Positions 45,897-54,675 of a stretch of 60,525 bases of DNA are shown here, one piece after another. Source of the stretch: Bacillota bacterium. Its GTDB lineage: Bacteria > Bacillota > Sulfobacillia > Sulfobacillales > Sulfobacillaceae. The notes beneath the pieces are model-generated. The model was not told where the DNA came from. It did not search any database and worked only from the letters and a program-made list of their open reading frames with translations. Position 1 is the stretch's first letter. Each line of letters opens with the position of its first letter. A program made the position numbers and the translations under genes. The stretch lies in contig JAJYHT010000073.1 in assembly GCA_021784595.1 (NCBI GenBank), positions 1 to 60,525 on the forward strand, written 5' to 3'.

Positions 45897-45905
45897 GGGG
45901 GTTCC
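45876..45905 (+). promoter_or_regulatory. intercistronic hairpin covering a stop codon and the next ribosome-binding site
   Basis: A 10-bp stem GGAACCCCCT / AGGGGGTTCC with a 10-base loop that contains the end of the sulfocyanin gene. The AAGGGGG used by the next gene lies in the 3' arm. No T-tract follows, so a terminator is less likely than control of translation or mRNA stability. Confidence 0.55.
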
Positions 45906-45910
45906 CCATC

Positions 45911-46831
45911 ATGGGGTCAGGTTCTACACGAAAAATATTATGGTATGGCGTCGGCGCCTTTTGGTTGCTCGACGCCTTGTTGCAAATGCAGCCCCATATG
46001 TTTTCCTCCGATTTAGTCACCAGCATTATGATGCCCAACGCATTCAACCAACCCAAGTGGGTCACCGATTCGATTGATTGGATGCTAAATCTGCTGATTA
46101 CCCATAACCTGGCCCTTTTCAATTGGTTTATTGCCGTTATCCAGTTGGTTATTGGCGCGCTGATTCTCACCGGATATCGCCGTCGCTGGGGCACTCTCGG
46201 CTTATGGCTTTCCCTGATCTGGGGAGTGGGCGTATGGTACTTTGGAGAAGGTCTAGGCACCATCCTTACCGGCCAATCCACCTATCTTACCGGAGGACCG
46301 GGTTCTGTTGTCCTATACATGGCCATCGCCATTATCCTGCTCTTGCCCAAAAACATTTGGCATGATCGAACCGGCCAACGGCCATTGGAAATTCTTCGCA
46401 ACACCCTAGTCGGATTATGGTGCATAGGCGCAGTATTGCAAGCTCTTCCAGGATTTTGGACCCATCATGGATTGTGGACTCAAATTTATGGATCGGCGGT
46501 CATGACTCCCCAATCATGGGTGACCGCTCCCATTTATGCCGTGGCCCATCTCACCTTGTACCACACCGCTTTGTGGAATCTCTTATTTATCGTCATTATG
46601 CTATTGGAGGCCGCCGGCCTCTGGTTCCGATGGGGCCCATGGTTTTATTGGGCTAGCGGCCTATGGCTGATATTCATGTTTTGGATTGGGGAAAACTTAG
46701 GCATGATCCTAAGCGGCATTACCACCGATCTCAATACCGCTCCCTTATGGGCTTTGATGATGTGGCCCCTTTATCGAGAATCCGTGCGGCTACATCGCCC
46801 GCTGACCTCCCACATACACCTCCTTGACTAA
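45911..46831 (+). CDS. duplicated multi-helix membrane protein
   Basis: A 306-residue integral membrane protein made of two similar halves of about four helices each (roughly 10-145 and 160-295). Matching landmarks are FWLLDALLQMQP and WCIGAVLQALPG; HNLALFNWFIAVIQ and HTALWNLLFIVIM; RRRWGTLGLWLSLIWGVGVW and FRWGPWFYWASGLWLIFMFW; WYFGEGLGTIL and FWIGENLGMIL. The four-helix unit recalls DoxX/DoxD-like proteins, some of which feed electrons to quinones; this is a weak resemblance. It follows the cytochrome-sulfocyanin gene by 14 bases and is probably its partner. It overlaps hutI by 42 bases tail-to-tail. Confidence 0.75.
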   Translation: MGSGSTRKILWYGVGAFWLLDALLQMQPHMFSSDLVTSIMMPNAFNQPKWVTDSIDWMLNLLITHNLALFNWFIAVIQLVIGALILTGYRRRWGTLGLWLSLIWGVGVWYFGEGLGTILTGQSTYLTGGPGSVVLYMAIAIILLLPKNIWHDRTGQRPLEILRNTLVGLWCIGAVLQALPGFWTHHGLWTQIYGSAVMTPQSWVTAPIYAVAHLTLYHTALWNLLFIVIMLLEAAGLWFRWGPWFYWASGLWLIFMFWIGENLGMILSGITTDLNTAPLWALMMWPLYRESVRLHRPLTSHIHLLD

Positions 46832-48013
46832 ATTGACTCCATAGTGATAACAGGGGTAGCAGTAGTCGTCGGTATCCCATATTACAAAATCTGCGAGTTT
46901 GCCCGGAACCAGCGCCCCCCGGTCATCGAGCGCCAACGCTCTGGCCCCCATTATGGTCACGCCAGCCCACACCTCTTCCGGGAGCAGGTTGAGCCAGGAG
47001 GCGGCCCACGGCATCAACATCGACAGCGCCTCGGTAGGAGAAGAGCCAGGGTTGCCGTCAGATCCAATTGCCACGCTCAAATTGGCCTCGATCATTGACC
47101 GGGCGGGAGGCATTCCTCCATGGTGCAGATATCCGGCGGTCCCCGGCAGCAGAACCGCCGTAGTTCCCGCTTGGGCCATGGCCGAAATCCCTGCTTGACC
47201 CGTCATGGCGCAATGATCTGCGCTAACCGCCCCCAACCATGCCGCCAACTGGGCTCCGTGGCCATCCGCCAATTCATCGACATGTAGCTTAACTTTAAAT
47301 CCCAGGGCTTGCGCAGCTGTAAGATAGCTCCGCGACTCTTCCACACTAAATACTCCTGGCTCACAAAATATATCGACAAAGTCCGCCAAGTCACCAATCT
47401 TCGGTAGTAGTTCTTGGGCCAACCACGCAAGATATTCTGCGCTTTGCCCCCGATATTCCTCTGGTACCGCATGGGCTGCCAAACAAGTGGACACCAAGCG
47501 GGTCGGCGCTGTATTCTGCACGCTGCGCAACAGCTGCAACATCCGGTATTCACCACTGACGGTCAGATCATAACCCGTCTTGACTTCCACGGTGGTAGAA
47601 CCGTGCTGCAAGGCGCACGCCAGCCGCTGTTGCAGCAAGTAGGTCAGTTCCTCGTCTGATGCTTGTCGTGTCTTTTGCACCGTGGACAAGATCCCTCCGC
47701 CCGCATTCAAAATCTCCAAGTAGGTCTTGCCCTTGGCGCGCATGGCAACCTCGTCTGCCCGATGACCGCTGTACAATAAGTGAGTATGCGCATCCACCAA
47801 TCCGGGACTGATCAGGCACCCCCCACAATCGACCACTGGACCAGTCCATCGGGAGGGCTCTTCATGGGCAGAACCGATCGATGCCACCCGCCCCTGGTCC
47901 ACGATCAGGAAAGCTCTGGGAATCATGGCAAAAGCGTCTTTTTGATTTTGAGCCAGGGGATTCATGGTCAACAGTTGACCGATGTTGCGATATAAGGTAG
48001 CGTCTCCGATCAT
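46790..48013 (-). CDS. hutI: imidazolonepropionase
   Basis: Opens the imidazolone ring to N-formimino-glutamate, step three of histidine breakdown. The 407 residues have SPGLVDAHTHLLYSG near 75 (metal His), EVKTGYDLTVSGEYRML, CLAAHAVPEEYRG, KLHVDELADGHGAQLAAWLGAVSADH and AIGSDGNPGSSPTEAL, all HutI features. The ATG at 48013 lies ten bases after GAGGAGG and 5 bases after the ftcD stop. hutH and hutU are not in the window. Confidence 0.93.
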   Translation of the reverse strand: MIGDATLYRNIGQLLTMNPLAQNQKDAFAMIPRAFLIVDQGRVASIGSAHEEPSRWTGPVVDCGGCLISPGLVDAHTHLLYSGHRADEVAMRAKGKTYLEILNAGGGILSTVQKTRQASDEELTYLLQQRLACALQHGSTTVEVKTGYDLTVSGEYRMLQLLRSVQNTAPTRLVSTCLAAHAVPEEYRGQSAEYLAWLAQELLPKIGDLADFVDIFCEPGVFSVEESRSYLTAAQALGFKVKLHVDELADGHGAQLAAWLGAVSADHCAMTGQAGISAMAQAGTTAVLLPGTAGYLHHGGMPPARSMIEANLSVAIGSDGNPGSSPTEALSMLMPWAASWLNLLPEEVWAGVTIMGARALALDDRGALVPGKLADFVIWDTDDYCYPCYHYGVNLVKEVYVGGQRAM

Positions 48014-48017
48014 CTGT

Positions 48018-48959
48018 TTAGGCCTCCTCTGTTCGACCGCGCATCTGCGGCTGAACAGCCTTTTGGGGAGCGAATTGGTCTCCCGCCAGAGCCAACTCCA
48101 CCACATGTGCAGCGTCGAAATCCGCAAGTTGCAAATAATATTGCACGGTATCGATTACTGCCTGGGCTGGCAAAAAGCCCACCAGTTCCGAATGCGCCAC
48201 CAAAACTCCATAACGGCCCGCTTCGCGCCGAACCAATTCCAAGGCTTTAGGCAATGTCGTCTTGGGATAGTCTACTAAATTCATTGACACCTGCACCCGA
48301 CCGCGGTGAACAGTATCCATGGCCAACGCCTTGACGCCGATTAAGCCGCCGCTCGAACCGCGAACCGCTTTCGCAATTCGTTGGGCAACCGCTAATTCCT
48401 CTGTGTTCAAAAATACATTGAAGGCAATCAGCGGCCACCGTGCGCCAATAATGGCGGCTCCCGCGGTGGGATGGGGCCTGGGGGGACCGAAGTCCGGAGG
48501 GTCTTCTGCCATACGGTGCGCTAATCCTTCGAACTGTCCACGCCGCACATCTGCGAGATTTTTTCGCTCAGGTTGACGGGCAGCGTGCTCGTAAAGATAG
48601 ACTGGCAGCCCCAATTCGCTGGCCACCTGTTCTCCTAGACGCCGCGCTAAGTCAATCGCATAACTCATGGGCGTGGTGCCGAGGGGAACAAAGGGCACCA
48701 CGTCTACCGCACCCAATCGCGGATGAGTTCCGACTTGATGAGTCAAATCAATATGCTGCAAAGCGACCTTTATGGTTTCGAATATTGCCCCCAGCACTGC
48801 TTCGCCATCTCCAGCCACGGTAAGCACAGAACGGTTATGGTCCACGTCGCCCTCTAATCCGAGTACTTTGACATCGTCTTGGGAAGCTGCCTCAAGGATT
48901 TTTTGCAGCGTTACAATATTGTTTCCCTCCGAAAAGTTCGGAATCGATTCAACCCACAT
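48018..48959 (-). CDS. ftcD: glutamate formimidoyltransferase
   Basis: Transfers the formimino group of formimino-glutamate to tetrahydrofolate, using the product of HutI. The 313 residues show SIPNFSEGNN at the start, DVDHNRSVLTVAGD near 38, THPRLGAVDVVPFVPLG near 78 and PVYLYEHAA. GARWPLIAFNVFLNT, VSMNLVDYPKT and the ending AHSELVGFLPAQA are also present. The cyclodeaminase domain of the mammalian enzyme is absent, as usual in bacteria. It is coupled to hutI downstream and starts three bases after the molybdopterin gene. Confidence 0.94.
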   Translation of the reverse strand: MWVESIPNFSEGNNIVTLQKILEAASQDDVKVLGLEGDVDHNRSVLTVAGDGEAVLGAIFETIKVALQHIDLTHQVGTHPRLGAVDVVPFVPLGTTPMSYAIDLARRLGEQVASELGLPVYLYEHAARQPERKNLADVRRGQFEGLAHRMAEDPPDFGPPRPHPTAGAAIIGARWPLIAFNVFLNTEELAVAQRIAKAVRGSSGGLIGVKALAMDTVHRGRVQVSMNLVDYPKTTLPKALELVRREAGRYGVLVAHSELVGFLPAQAVIDTVQYYLQLADFDAAHVVELALAGDQFAPQKAVQPQMRGRTEEA

Positions 48960-48962
48960 CCC

Positions 48963-50960
48963 CTACCACCCCTTTTTTTCTATATCAACCCGAGTGCTGT
49001 AAAACGTTGCCCCACCGCCAAAATCGGACAGTTCCTGAGAGGTGAGTTGATTAATGTTGGCCCCCTCTCCGGCTCGATTCCAACGCACCGCATAACTGAC
49101 TACAGTTCCTGGTGCCGGCATCGAACTCATGCAGACCTTTAGGTCAGTTTCACCTCGGTCATTGTGCACCCTCACCCACTGGCCTTCCAACCATCCCTCG
49201 CGTTGGGCGTCCGCTGGATTGACCAAGAGTTCGGGAAAGGGAGAACGCTGCTCAAAACTCCTTAGATTGGCAAAACTGGATTTAATCGTTTCGCGGCGCG
49301 ACGGAGTGAGGAAATGATAGCGCCCGGGCACGTCACGGCCCACCTTAAGCTCCCCGATTGGCTCAAGGTGCAGTCGGTGGTCGGACGTCATAATCGGAGT
49401 GTCCACATAAGGCCGCAAATTCGCTGAAATCCTGAGTTTTTGCACCGGATCCCGATAGAGCGACTCCAAAGTAATGCCGTCTAGATAAGGGTGATCGGTG
49501 TCGAGCGCTGCGGCGATCAGGGTTTCGTCCGATTCACGCAATGCCGGATCCGTTAATCCCATCGCATGGGCTAATCTTCTAAAAAACTCGGTATTGGAGA
49601 CAGCCTCTCCTGCAGGATTGGTGGCTGGCATATTTAATTGCACATACCGGTGCCAATACGATACATGGAGGTCCAAAATCTCCATAGACATGGCCGCGGG
49701 CAGAACATAATCCGCATATTGCGCGGTATCCGTCATCATCTGCTCATGGACTACGACAAAGAGGCTGTCCCGGCTAAGTCCTCTTATGACTGAAGATTGG
49801 TCTGGGGCGGTCGCAGCCGGATTGGCATTGTACACCACCAGTGCCTCAATACCAAAGGTTTCAAGAGCTTGGCCCAATTGCACCATATTCACAATTCTCG
49901 GCGCGGTTTTTGCCAAATCTGGGCACGTGAGGCGATTCCAGTTGAGTCCAAAGGCGTCACCATTACTCAACAACAATCCGCCCGCCACATCACTAAATGA
50001 GCCCGTCAGCACAGACAATGCAGCTACGGCCCATACTGCCAAACCAGAATTTTGCTGGCGTTGCATCCCAAAACCCGGTCGTATCAACAACGGGCGCACA
50101 GTAGCCAGATTCAAAGCCAATTGCTCGATAAGGGCAGGGTCAACACCGCACTGTTGGGCCGCCGCTTCCAGAGACCAAGGCTTTACCGCAGCACGATATT
50201 GATCAAATCCTGATGCGTGGCGTGCTACAAAATCATGGTCATACAGCTCGTGATCAATGAGATAACGCCCCAACGCCATCGCCAGCATGGCATCTGAGTT
50301 GGGTTTCAACTGCACATGATATTGATAGCGATTGGCGGTTTCCGTTTTTAACGGATCCACCGTCCAAATCCGAGCGCCATTCTGCCTGGCCTCATCCAGC
50401 AAAGGAATTTGGTGCACGTTGGTGGCCATAGGATTAGTTCCCCATAGGAGAATCATTCGCGCCTTGGGTAGCGTTTCAGGGTCTGGCCCCATGCGTTGTC
50501 CAAACATCCGACCAAGTACCGCGCTGGCGGAAGCGGTGCAAATGGTGCGGTCTAGTTGGGACGCGCCGATGGCGTTAAAAAACCGACGATCCATGGACGC
50601 CTCGCTAAGCACTCCCATATTCCCAGCAAAGCTATAAGGCAAGATGGCTTTTGCCCCTGAGTGCGCGACGATAAACTGCAACCGGTCGGCAATATCATCG
50701 AGCGCCTGCTCCCAGGTCACCCGTACAAATTGTCCGCTGCCTTTAGGTCCGGTCCTGCGAAGGGGATACAAGACCCGGTCGGGGTGATTTATGCGCTCTA
50801 AATAGCGGTTCACTTTAAAGCACAAAAAGCCGCGCGTGATGGGATGCCCCACTTGGCCTTTGATCCGTTTGATTTGACCGTCTTCCGCCAACACTTCTAG
50901 GCTGCACGTATCATAGCAGTCATGAGGACAGACACCGTGAACCCAGATTTCTTTATGCAA
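48963..50960 (-). CDS. molybdopterin oxidoreductase, DMSO-reductase family
   Basis: A 665-residue cytoplasmic-looking oxidoreductase with an N-terminal 4Fe-4S motif (GVCPHDCYDTC...GFLCFKVNRY) and no Tat signal. The molybdopterin domain includes NPMATNVHQIPLLDEARQNGARIWTVDP and the dinucleotide-binding domain ends with ANINQLTSQELSDFGGGATFYSTRV. The family includes formate dehydrogenases, thiosulfate and polysulfide reductases and assorted anaerobic enzymes; the substrate cannot be told. No electron-transfer subunits are adjacent. Cofactor maturation genes moaC and mog lie elsewhere in the window. It is cotranscribed with ftcD-hutI. Confidence 0.9.
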   Translation of the reverse strand: MHKEIWVHGVCPHDCYDTCSLEVLAEDGQIKRIKGQVGHPITRGFLCFKVNRYLERINHPDRVLYPLRRTGPKGSGQFVRVTWEQALDDIADRLQFIVAHSGAKAILPYSFAGNMGVLSEASMDRRFFNAIGASQLDRTICTASASAVLGRMFGQRMGPDPETLPKARMILLWGTNPMATNVHQIPLLDEARQNGARIWTVDPLKTETANRYQYHVQLKPNSDAMLAMALGRYLIDHELYDHDFVARHASGFDQYRAAVKPWSLEAAAQQCGVDPALIEQLALNLATVRPLLIRPGFGMQRQQNSGLAVWAVAALSVLTGSFSDVAGGLLLSNGDAFGLNWNRLTCPDLAKTAPRIVNMVQLGQALETFGIEALVVYNANPAATAPDQSSVIRGLSRDSLFVVVHEQMMTDTAQYADYVLPAAMSMEILDLHVSYWHRYVQLNMPATNPAGEAVSNTEFFRRLAHAMGLTDPALRESDETLIAAALDTDHPYLDGITLESLYRDPVQKLRISANLRPYVDTPIMTSDHRLHLEPIGELKVGRDVPGRYHFLTPSRRETIKSSFANLRSFEQRSPFPELLVNPADAQREGWLEGQWVRVHNDRGETDLKVCMSSMPAPGTVVSYAVRWNRAGEGANINQLTSQELSDFGGGATFYSTRVDIEKKGW

Positions 50961-51023
50961 CTGTTATACTCCTGACTCGCCTGTCTGGCGGGTGTTTCCC
51001 TATGGTTGCCACGAATAACACGC

Positions 51024-52088
51024 CTATACAGTTTTTAGAACATGTCCATAGCGGTCTAAAGGAAACGCATCCAGATGATTGCCATCGCGTCCGACAACTG
51101 ATTTAGCCTCAAACAACGCGTTTAGCACGGCTTCTTCCGTGGCCTCCACTGTTGCATCAAACAACCGATTGATCAAGATCTCATGTCCGGACATTTGGCC
51201 GTCCACAACATAAGGCACGTCCATCGTCCTTGTATCTCGGGCAATTCGAGTGGCCGTACCAAAAGCTAAAAACAGTTCTCCGCTGGAATCGTTGGCCACC
51301 GACCCGGTGCGTGCTAAACCCAATCCCATCCGCTTTGCCAAACGTTTTAACTGATGCGGCAACAAAGGAGCGTCGGTCGCCACCACTCCTATGCAAGAAC
51401 CCTCCTGGCCTCTTTCCCCGGTCTGGCCAATGCCCAGGCCCACCGGGTGTCCCCTGACGATAAGTTGATGCTGTCGTCCAAAATTGGTGTTGACCAATAC
51501 GCCCAACGTAAATTGCCCCGATTCACCCACGATTCGGCGAGAAGCTGTGCCAATGCCGCCTTTATAGCCAAACAGCTGCATACCGGTTCCAGCGCCTACC
51601 GACCCCTCTGCAACAGGTCCCTCACAAGCCCCATTGAACGCATCAAAAAACGCCGACGTGGGCAACGCGGCGCCCCGATTATCATTTAAATATCCATCAT
51701 CACATTCCGCGACAACCGGAATGGCTATATCAAAATCTGCCACCCCCGGGTCCATCTGAGTCAAATATTGCATAGTCGCCTCATAGCCACTGCCCACACT
51801 GCGGGTGCCCGTCAACACGATGGGCGACCCTAAGAGCCCCCATTCATCGATGGCGGCACGTCCGGTCATCACGCCGTAGCCATTAAGCACGTCGGTTCCC
51901 GCGTACACCCTTTCCCACGCGGGATTTCCGCTATGAGGAAAAATGACCGTCACCCCGCTGCGGATCACTGTTGGCTCATTCATCACAACCGTTACCTGAC
52001 CAACTTTTATCCCCGGCACATCGGTTATGGCATTATGCCTTCCGGTCGGCAAATAACCAACGGCGAATCCATAATCCCGCAGCCTCAA
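51024..52088 (-). CDS. P1-family aminopeptidase (DmpA/BapA-like)
   Basis: A 354-residue Ntn-type hydrolase that processes itself. ITDVPGIKVGQVTV opens the family core. GSVGAGTGMQLFGYKGGIGTASR is conserved, and the Gly-Ser cleavage site is in GQEGSCIGVVATDAPLLPHQLKRLAKR, where the Ser becomes the N-terminal nucleophile. Relatives release beta- or D-amino acids from short peptides or amides. It is the first gene of a minus-strand run with the molybdopterin enzyme, ftcD and hutI, 63 bases before the former. Confidence 0.92.
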   Translation of the reverse strand: MRLRDYGFAVGYLPTGRHNAITDVPGIKVGQVTVVMNEPTVIRSGVTVIFPHSGNPAWERVYAGTDVLNGYGVMTGRAAIDEWGLLGSPIVLTGTRSVGSGYEATMQYLTQMDPGVADFDIAIPVVAECDDGYLNDNRGAALPTSAFFDAFNGACEGPVAEGSVGAGTGMQLFGYKGGIGTASRRIVGESGQFTLGVLVNTNFGRQHQLIVRGHPVGLGIGQTGERGQEGSCIGVVATDAPLLPHQLKRLAKRMGLGLARTGSVANDSSGELFLAFGTATRIARDTRTMDVPYVVDGQMSGHEILINRLFDATVEATEEAVLNALFEAKSVVGRDGNHLDAFPLDRYGHVLKTV

Positions 52089-52394
52089 ATCGGCACCCCC
52101 TTTTTGGCAGCGAAAATACTCCTGCTACTATAAAATTAACAGATCAGATCACAGAGGAGACAATATAGTCATCTACAATATGGCATTTTGTTTCATGGTG
52201 ACTCAAATGCCCCTGTCTTTGTTTAATATTGTAAACCGCCGTTCTGATGGACTTATCTAAGACTGATCATCTCTATGCCCATGATCATCCTGTCGCCACC
52301 TTCCTGGTTCATCGCGTCGCGGCTTCTTAGGGTCACAAGGACCGGTCGTCCACCGGAGGACGCTCCCCAAGCAAGTCACCGAGCAGTCCTACCG
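52089..52394 (-). other. intergenic region and presumed right end of the TnpB element
   Basis: No gene. The last 90 bases before the tnpB stop (52300-52394) are rich in short inverted segments, such as CCTACCGTCAGGCAGG and GGACCGGTCGTCCACCGGAGGACG. These fit an IS200/IS605 right end and, by family knowledge, the 3' omega-RNA scaffold. The exact end is not fixed. Confidence 0.4.
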
Positions 52395-53610
52395 TCAGGC
52401 AGGACCGGATGGGCAGCCACCACCCATCGAACTCTCGGCCACTGTCCGTAAATTGACCGCTGCATTGACGTCGCGGTCATGATGCGTCTGACACTGCGGG
52501 CATATCCATGTCCGCACACTTAAGGACATTTTCGGGACCTTGTGCCCACACGTCGAACAGGTTTTACTGCTCGGATACCAGCGGCTCACCACGACCACCG
52601 TCTTGCCACGTTGGGCCGCCTTGTATTCTAACTGGCGGCGCAATTCTCCCAAGCCCATGTCGGCAATTGCCCTAGCAAGCTTATGGTTTTTGAGCATGCC
52701 GGCGACATGCAGATCCTCGATGGCGATGACATCGAAACGATCAACGAGATAGTGGGTCAGTTGGTGCAGGGCATCGGCCCGGATATTCGCAATCCGGGCA
52801 TGGAGCCGGGCGATGCGCCGTTGGGTTTCCCGCCTATTCTCCGACCATGGGATGTGCATTCCTTTCGGAATAGGTTTGCCGGGCTTGAGCCCGGCACCGA
52901 CGTTCGCCGCTTCCATTTGACGACTGAAGTGTTGATATAACGGGCGGAGTGTCTTCAACGCAGCGGCATAGGCTTTCGGCCCTGCAATTTTCTCGCCGGT
53001 GGAGAGTGTGGCCAATGCCGAAACCCCTAAATCCACCCCGCCCACCGCTTGGTTTTCGCGCAAGATTCGGGGAGGATCGGGAATCTCCACGGTGACACTC
53101 AAAAACCAGCGGTCAGCGGTCCGGGAGATCGTGCCATCCAGCACTTTCCCGACAAAGCGTAACGATTCGTGCATCCGCACCCAGCCCAACTGGGGAATAT
53201 GCACTGTCTGCCCTTTGACCGTGAATGGGTCGTTGGTTAACGTAACACTGTCGTGTCGGCCCTTTGTCTTAAACGTCGGATACTCCGCGAGACCGGCAAA
53301 GAAATTCTGAAACGCTTGGCCCAAGTGCATGATGGCCATTTGGGGGGGCATTCTTGGTCACCTCCAACAGCCAGGGAAAGGCCTCGTGCTTGAGCGCATT
53401 GAGTGGACGGCGCAGGGCTGCCTCGGACGGTTTCGGCAATGTGGGGTCGCCTTTCCACGCAGCATATTGCTGCTGCCATTGGTCCAAGGCCCAATAGTAG
53501 GCAAAGCGGGCGACACCCGCCGCCTTGCGGAAATACGTCTCCTGCCCATCGTGGGGATCGAGGGCGATTTTATGGGCGAGTATACCGGCCCATTTTCCAT
53601 GGCCATCAGT
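52395..53610 (-). mobile_element. IS200/IS605-type tnpB, frameshifted
   Basis: RNA-guided nuclease TnpB of an IS1341-like element with no tnpA nearby. The N-terminal part reads LAHKIALDPHDGQETYF...GVARFAYYWALDQW from 53610, without a start codon. Then VTKNAP breaks at a run of seven C (53342-53348). The remaining 318 codons (from 53351) hold MAIMHLGQAFQNFFAGLAEYPTFKTKGR, RuvC Asp in GGVDLGVSALAT, Glu in AIEDLHVAGML, the zinc finger CSTCG...CPQC and the last Asp in HDRDVNAAVNL. The nuclease core is therefore intact, but the 5' part is broken twice. Confidence 0.85.
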
Positions 53611-53614
53611 TTAC

Positions 53615-54533
53615 GAAAGTCAGACCCCAGCACGCGTGAAGAGGTGACGTCGGGGCGGGGCCGCGAAATGGTGATTCGATTCATGAGGGAGTGGGTCATC
53701 ACGTCCGGGAGCACGGCATCAAATGGTTCGGCCCCATAACGCGCAGGGACTATTTTTTGGATTCCGGCGGTATACAGCATTTTCGCGCGCAACACCTCGA
53801 ATGAGTAGTCGCGGCCCATGCGTTGCAGGGCCCGAATGAGGTTGTTGGCGGATTCGGTATACGCATTCGTGATCGGATGGTCGAAGTATGCGAAGATGGG
53901 ATCATGCTAGTTATGCATAGCTGTCGTCAATGGGCCAACCGCAGCGCGTAGAATTTGTCCACGACAATCGTGGCGTGGGGCAGTGCCCGATGCACTGCAT
54001 CCGGGTAAGGACGCCACATGTCCATGGGTCACCATCGGGTTGCGGCAAGTGCGTGAGAGGGATCTGCTCATAGGTACGATGCGGCAGTACGTCCCGCAGA
54101 GTCTGCTCTTCCACATTGGTGAGAACGCATCGCGGTTGGCCCAGGACGACTTCATCAATACCCAGAATTTTCGGGGTCACTAGGGTACGAGTGCGGTCCC
54201 AGGTGCCAACGGCTTCGCAAAACACGGCCCGCACAGTCCACCTCGGTGGCGACGGCAGTAAACGGTCGGGCAAGCATTTGCTGGGCGACAAAGATTTTAA
54301 GACGCTCGGTCACCCGCCGCTGATCATCCGGACCGGGAGTGGGATCCACACCGGTACGACGACATTGATGGCACCGATAGCGCTGGCGTTGAACCAGGAG
54401 GCCCACCCGCTTGCCATGCATCGGCAAGTCGCGAAATGCGGGCGTTAAGATCCCATGCTTCGCGAGGCCGGGGTGCCCACAATGGGGACACCTGGTCGGA
54501 GGTACGAGGCTCCGGGTCGAAAACGATAGTCAT
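53615..54533 (-). pseudogene. decayed ISL3-family transposase
   Basis: Pieces of one transposase lie in order but in different frames. The zinc ribbon CPHCGHPGLAKHGILTPAFRDLPMHGKRV...YRCHQC is followed by RRVTERLKIFVAQQMLARPFTAVATEVD. Then come VTPKILGIDEVVLGQPRCVLTNVEE with the first DDE Asp, and TIVVDKFYALRLAH. After an amber stop the C-terminal HDPIFAYFDHPITNAYTESANNLIRALQRMGRDYSFEVLRAKMLYTAG appears. A large internal section between ALRLAH and HDPIF is missing. It is inactive. Its 3' end runs into the TnpB frame. Confidence 0.82.
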
Positions 54534-54675
54534 AACGATTTTCTTGCCAGACGTCGACTGCCCATCCTGGCAAATTTAACAGATTTATCATGGGCGTAAA
54601 ACCATTTCAGGATTCTCCAAAGACACCTTGTGGTCTTTCTTTCTCCGTGTTTGTCACCAACGCGCCAGAACCGAC

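Noticed and set aside
46844-47098. Plus-strand open frames inside hutI and across the GC-rich minus-strand genes
   Set aside because: They are complement shadows with no start signals and no recognisable protein.
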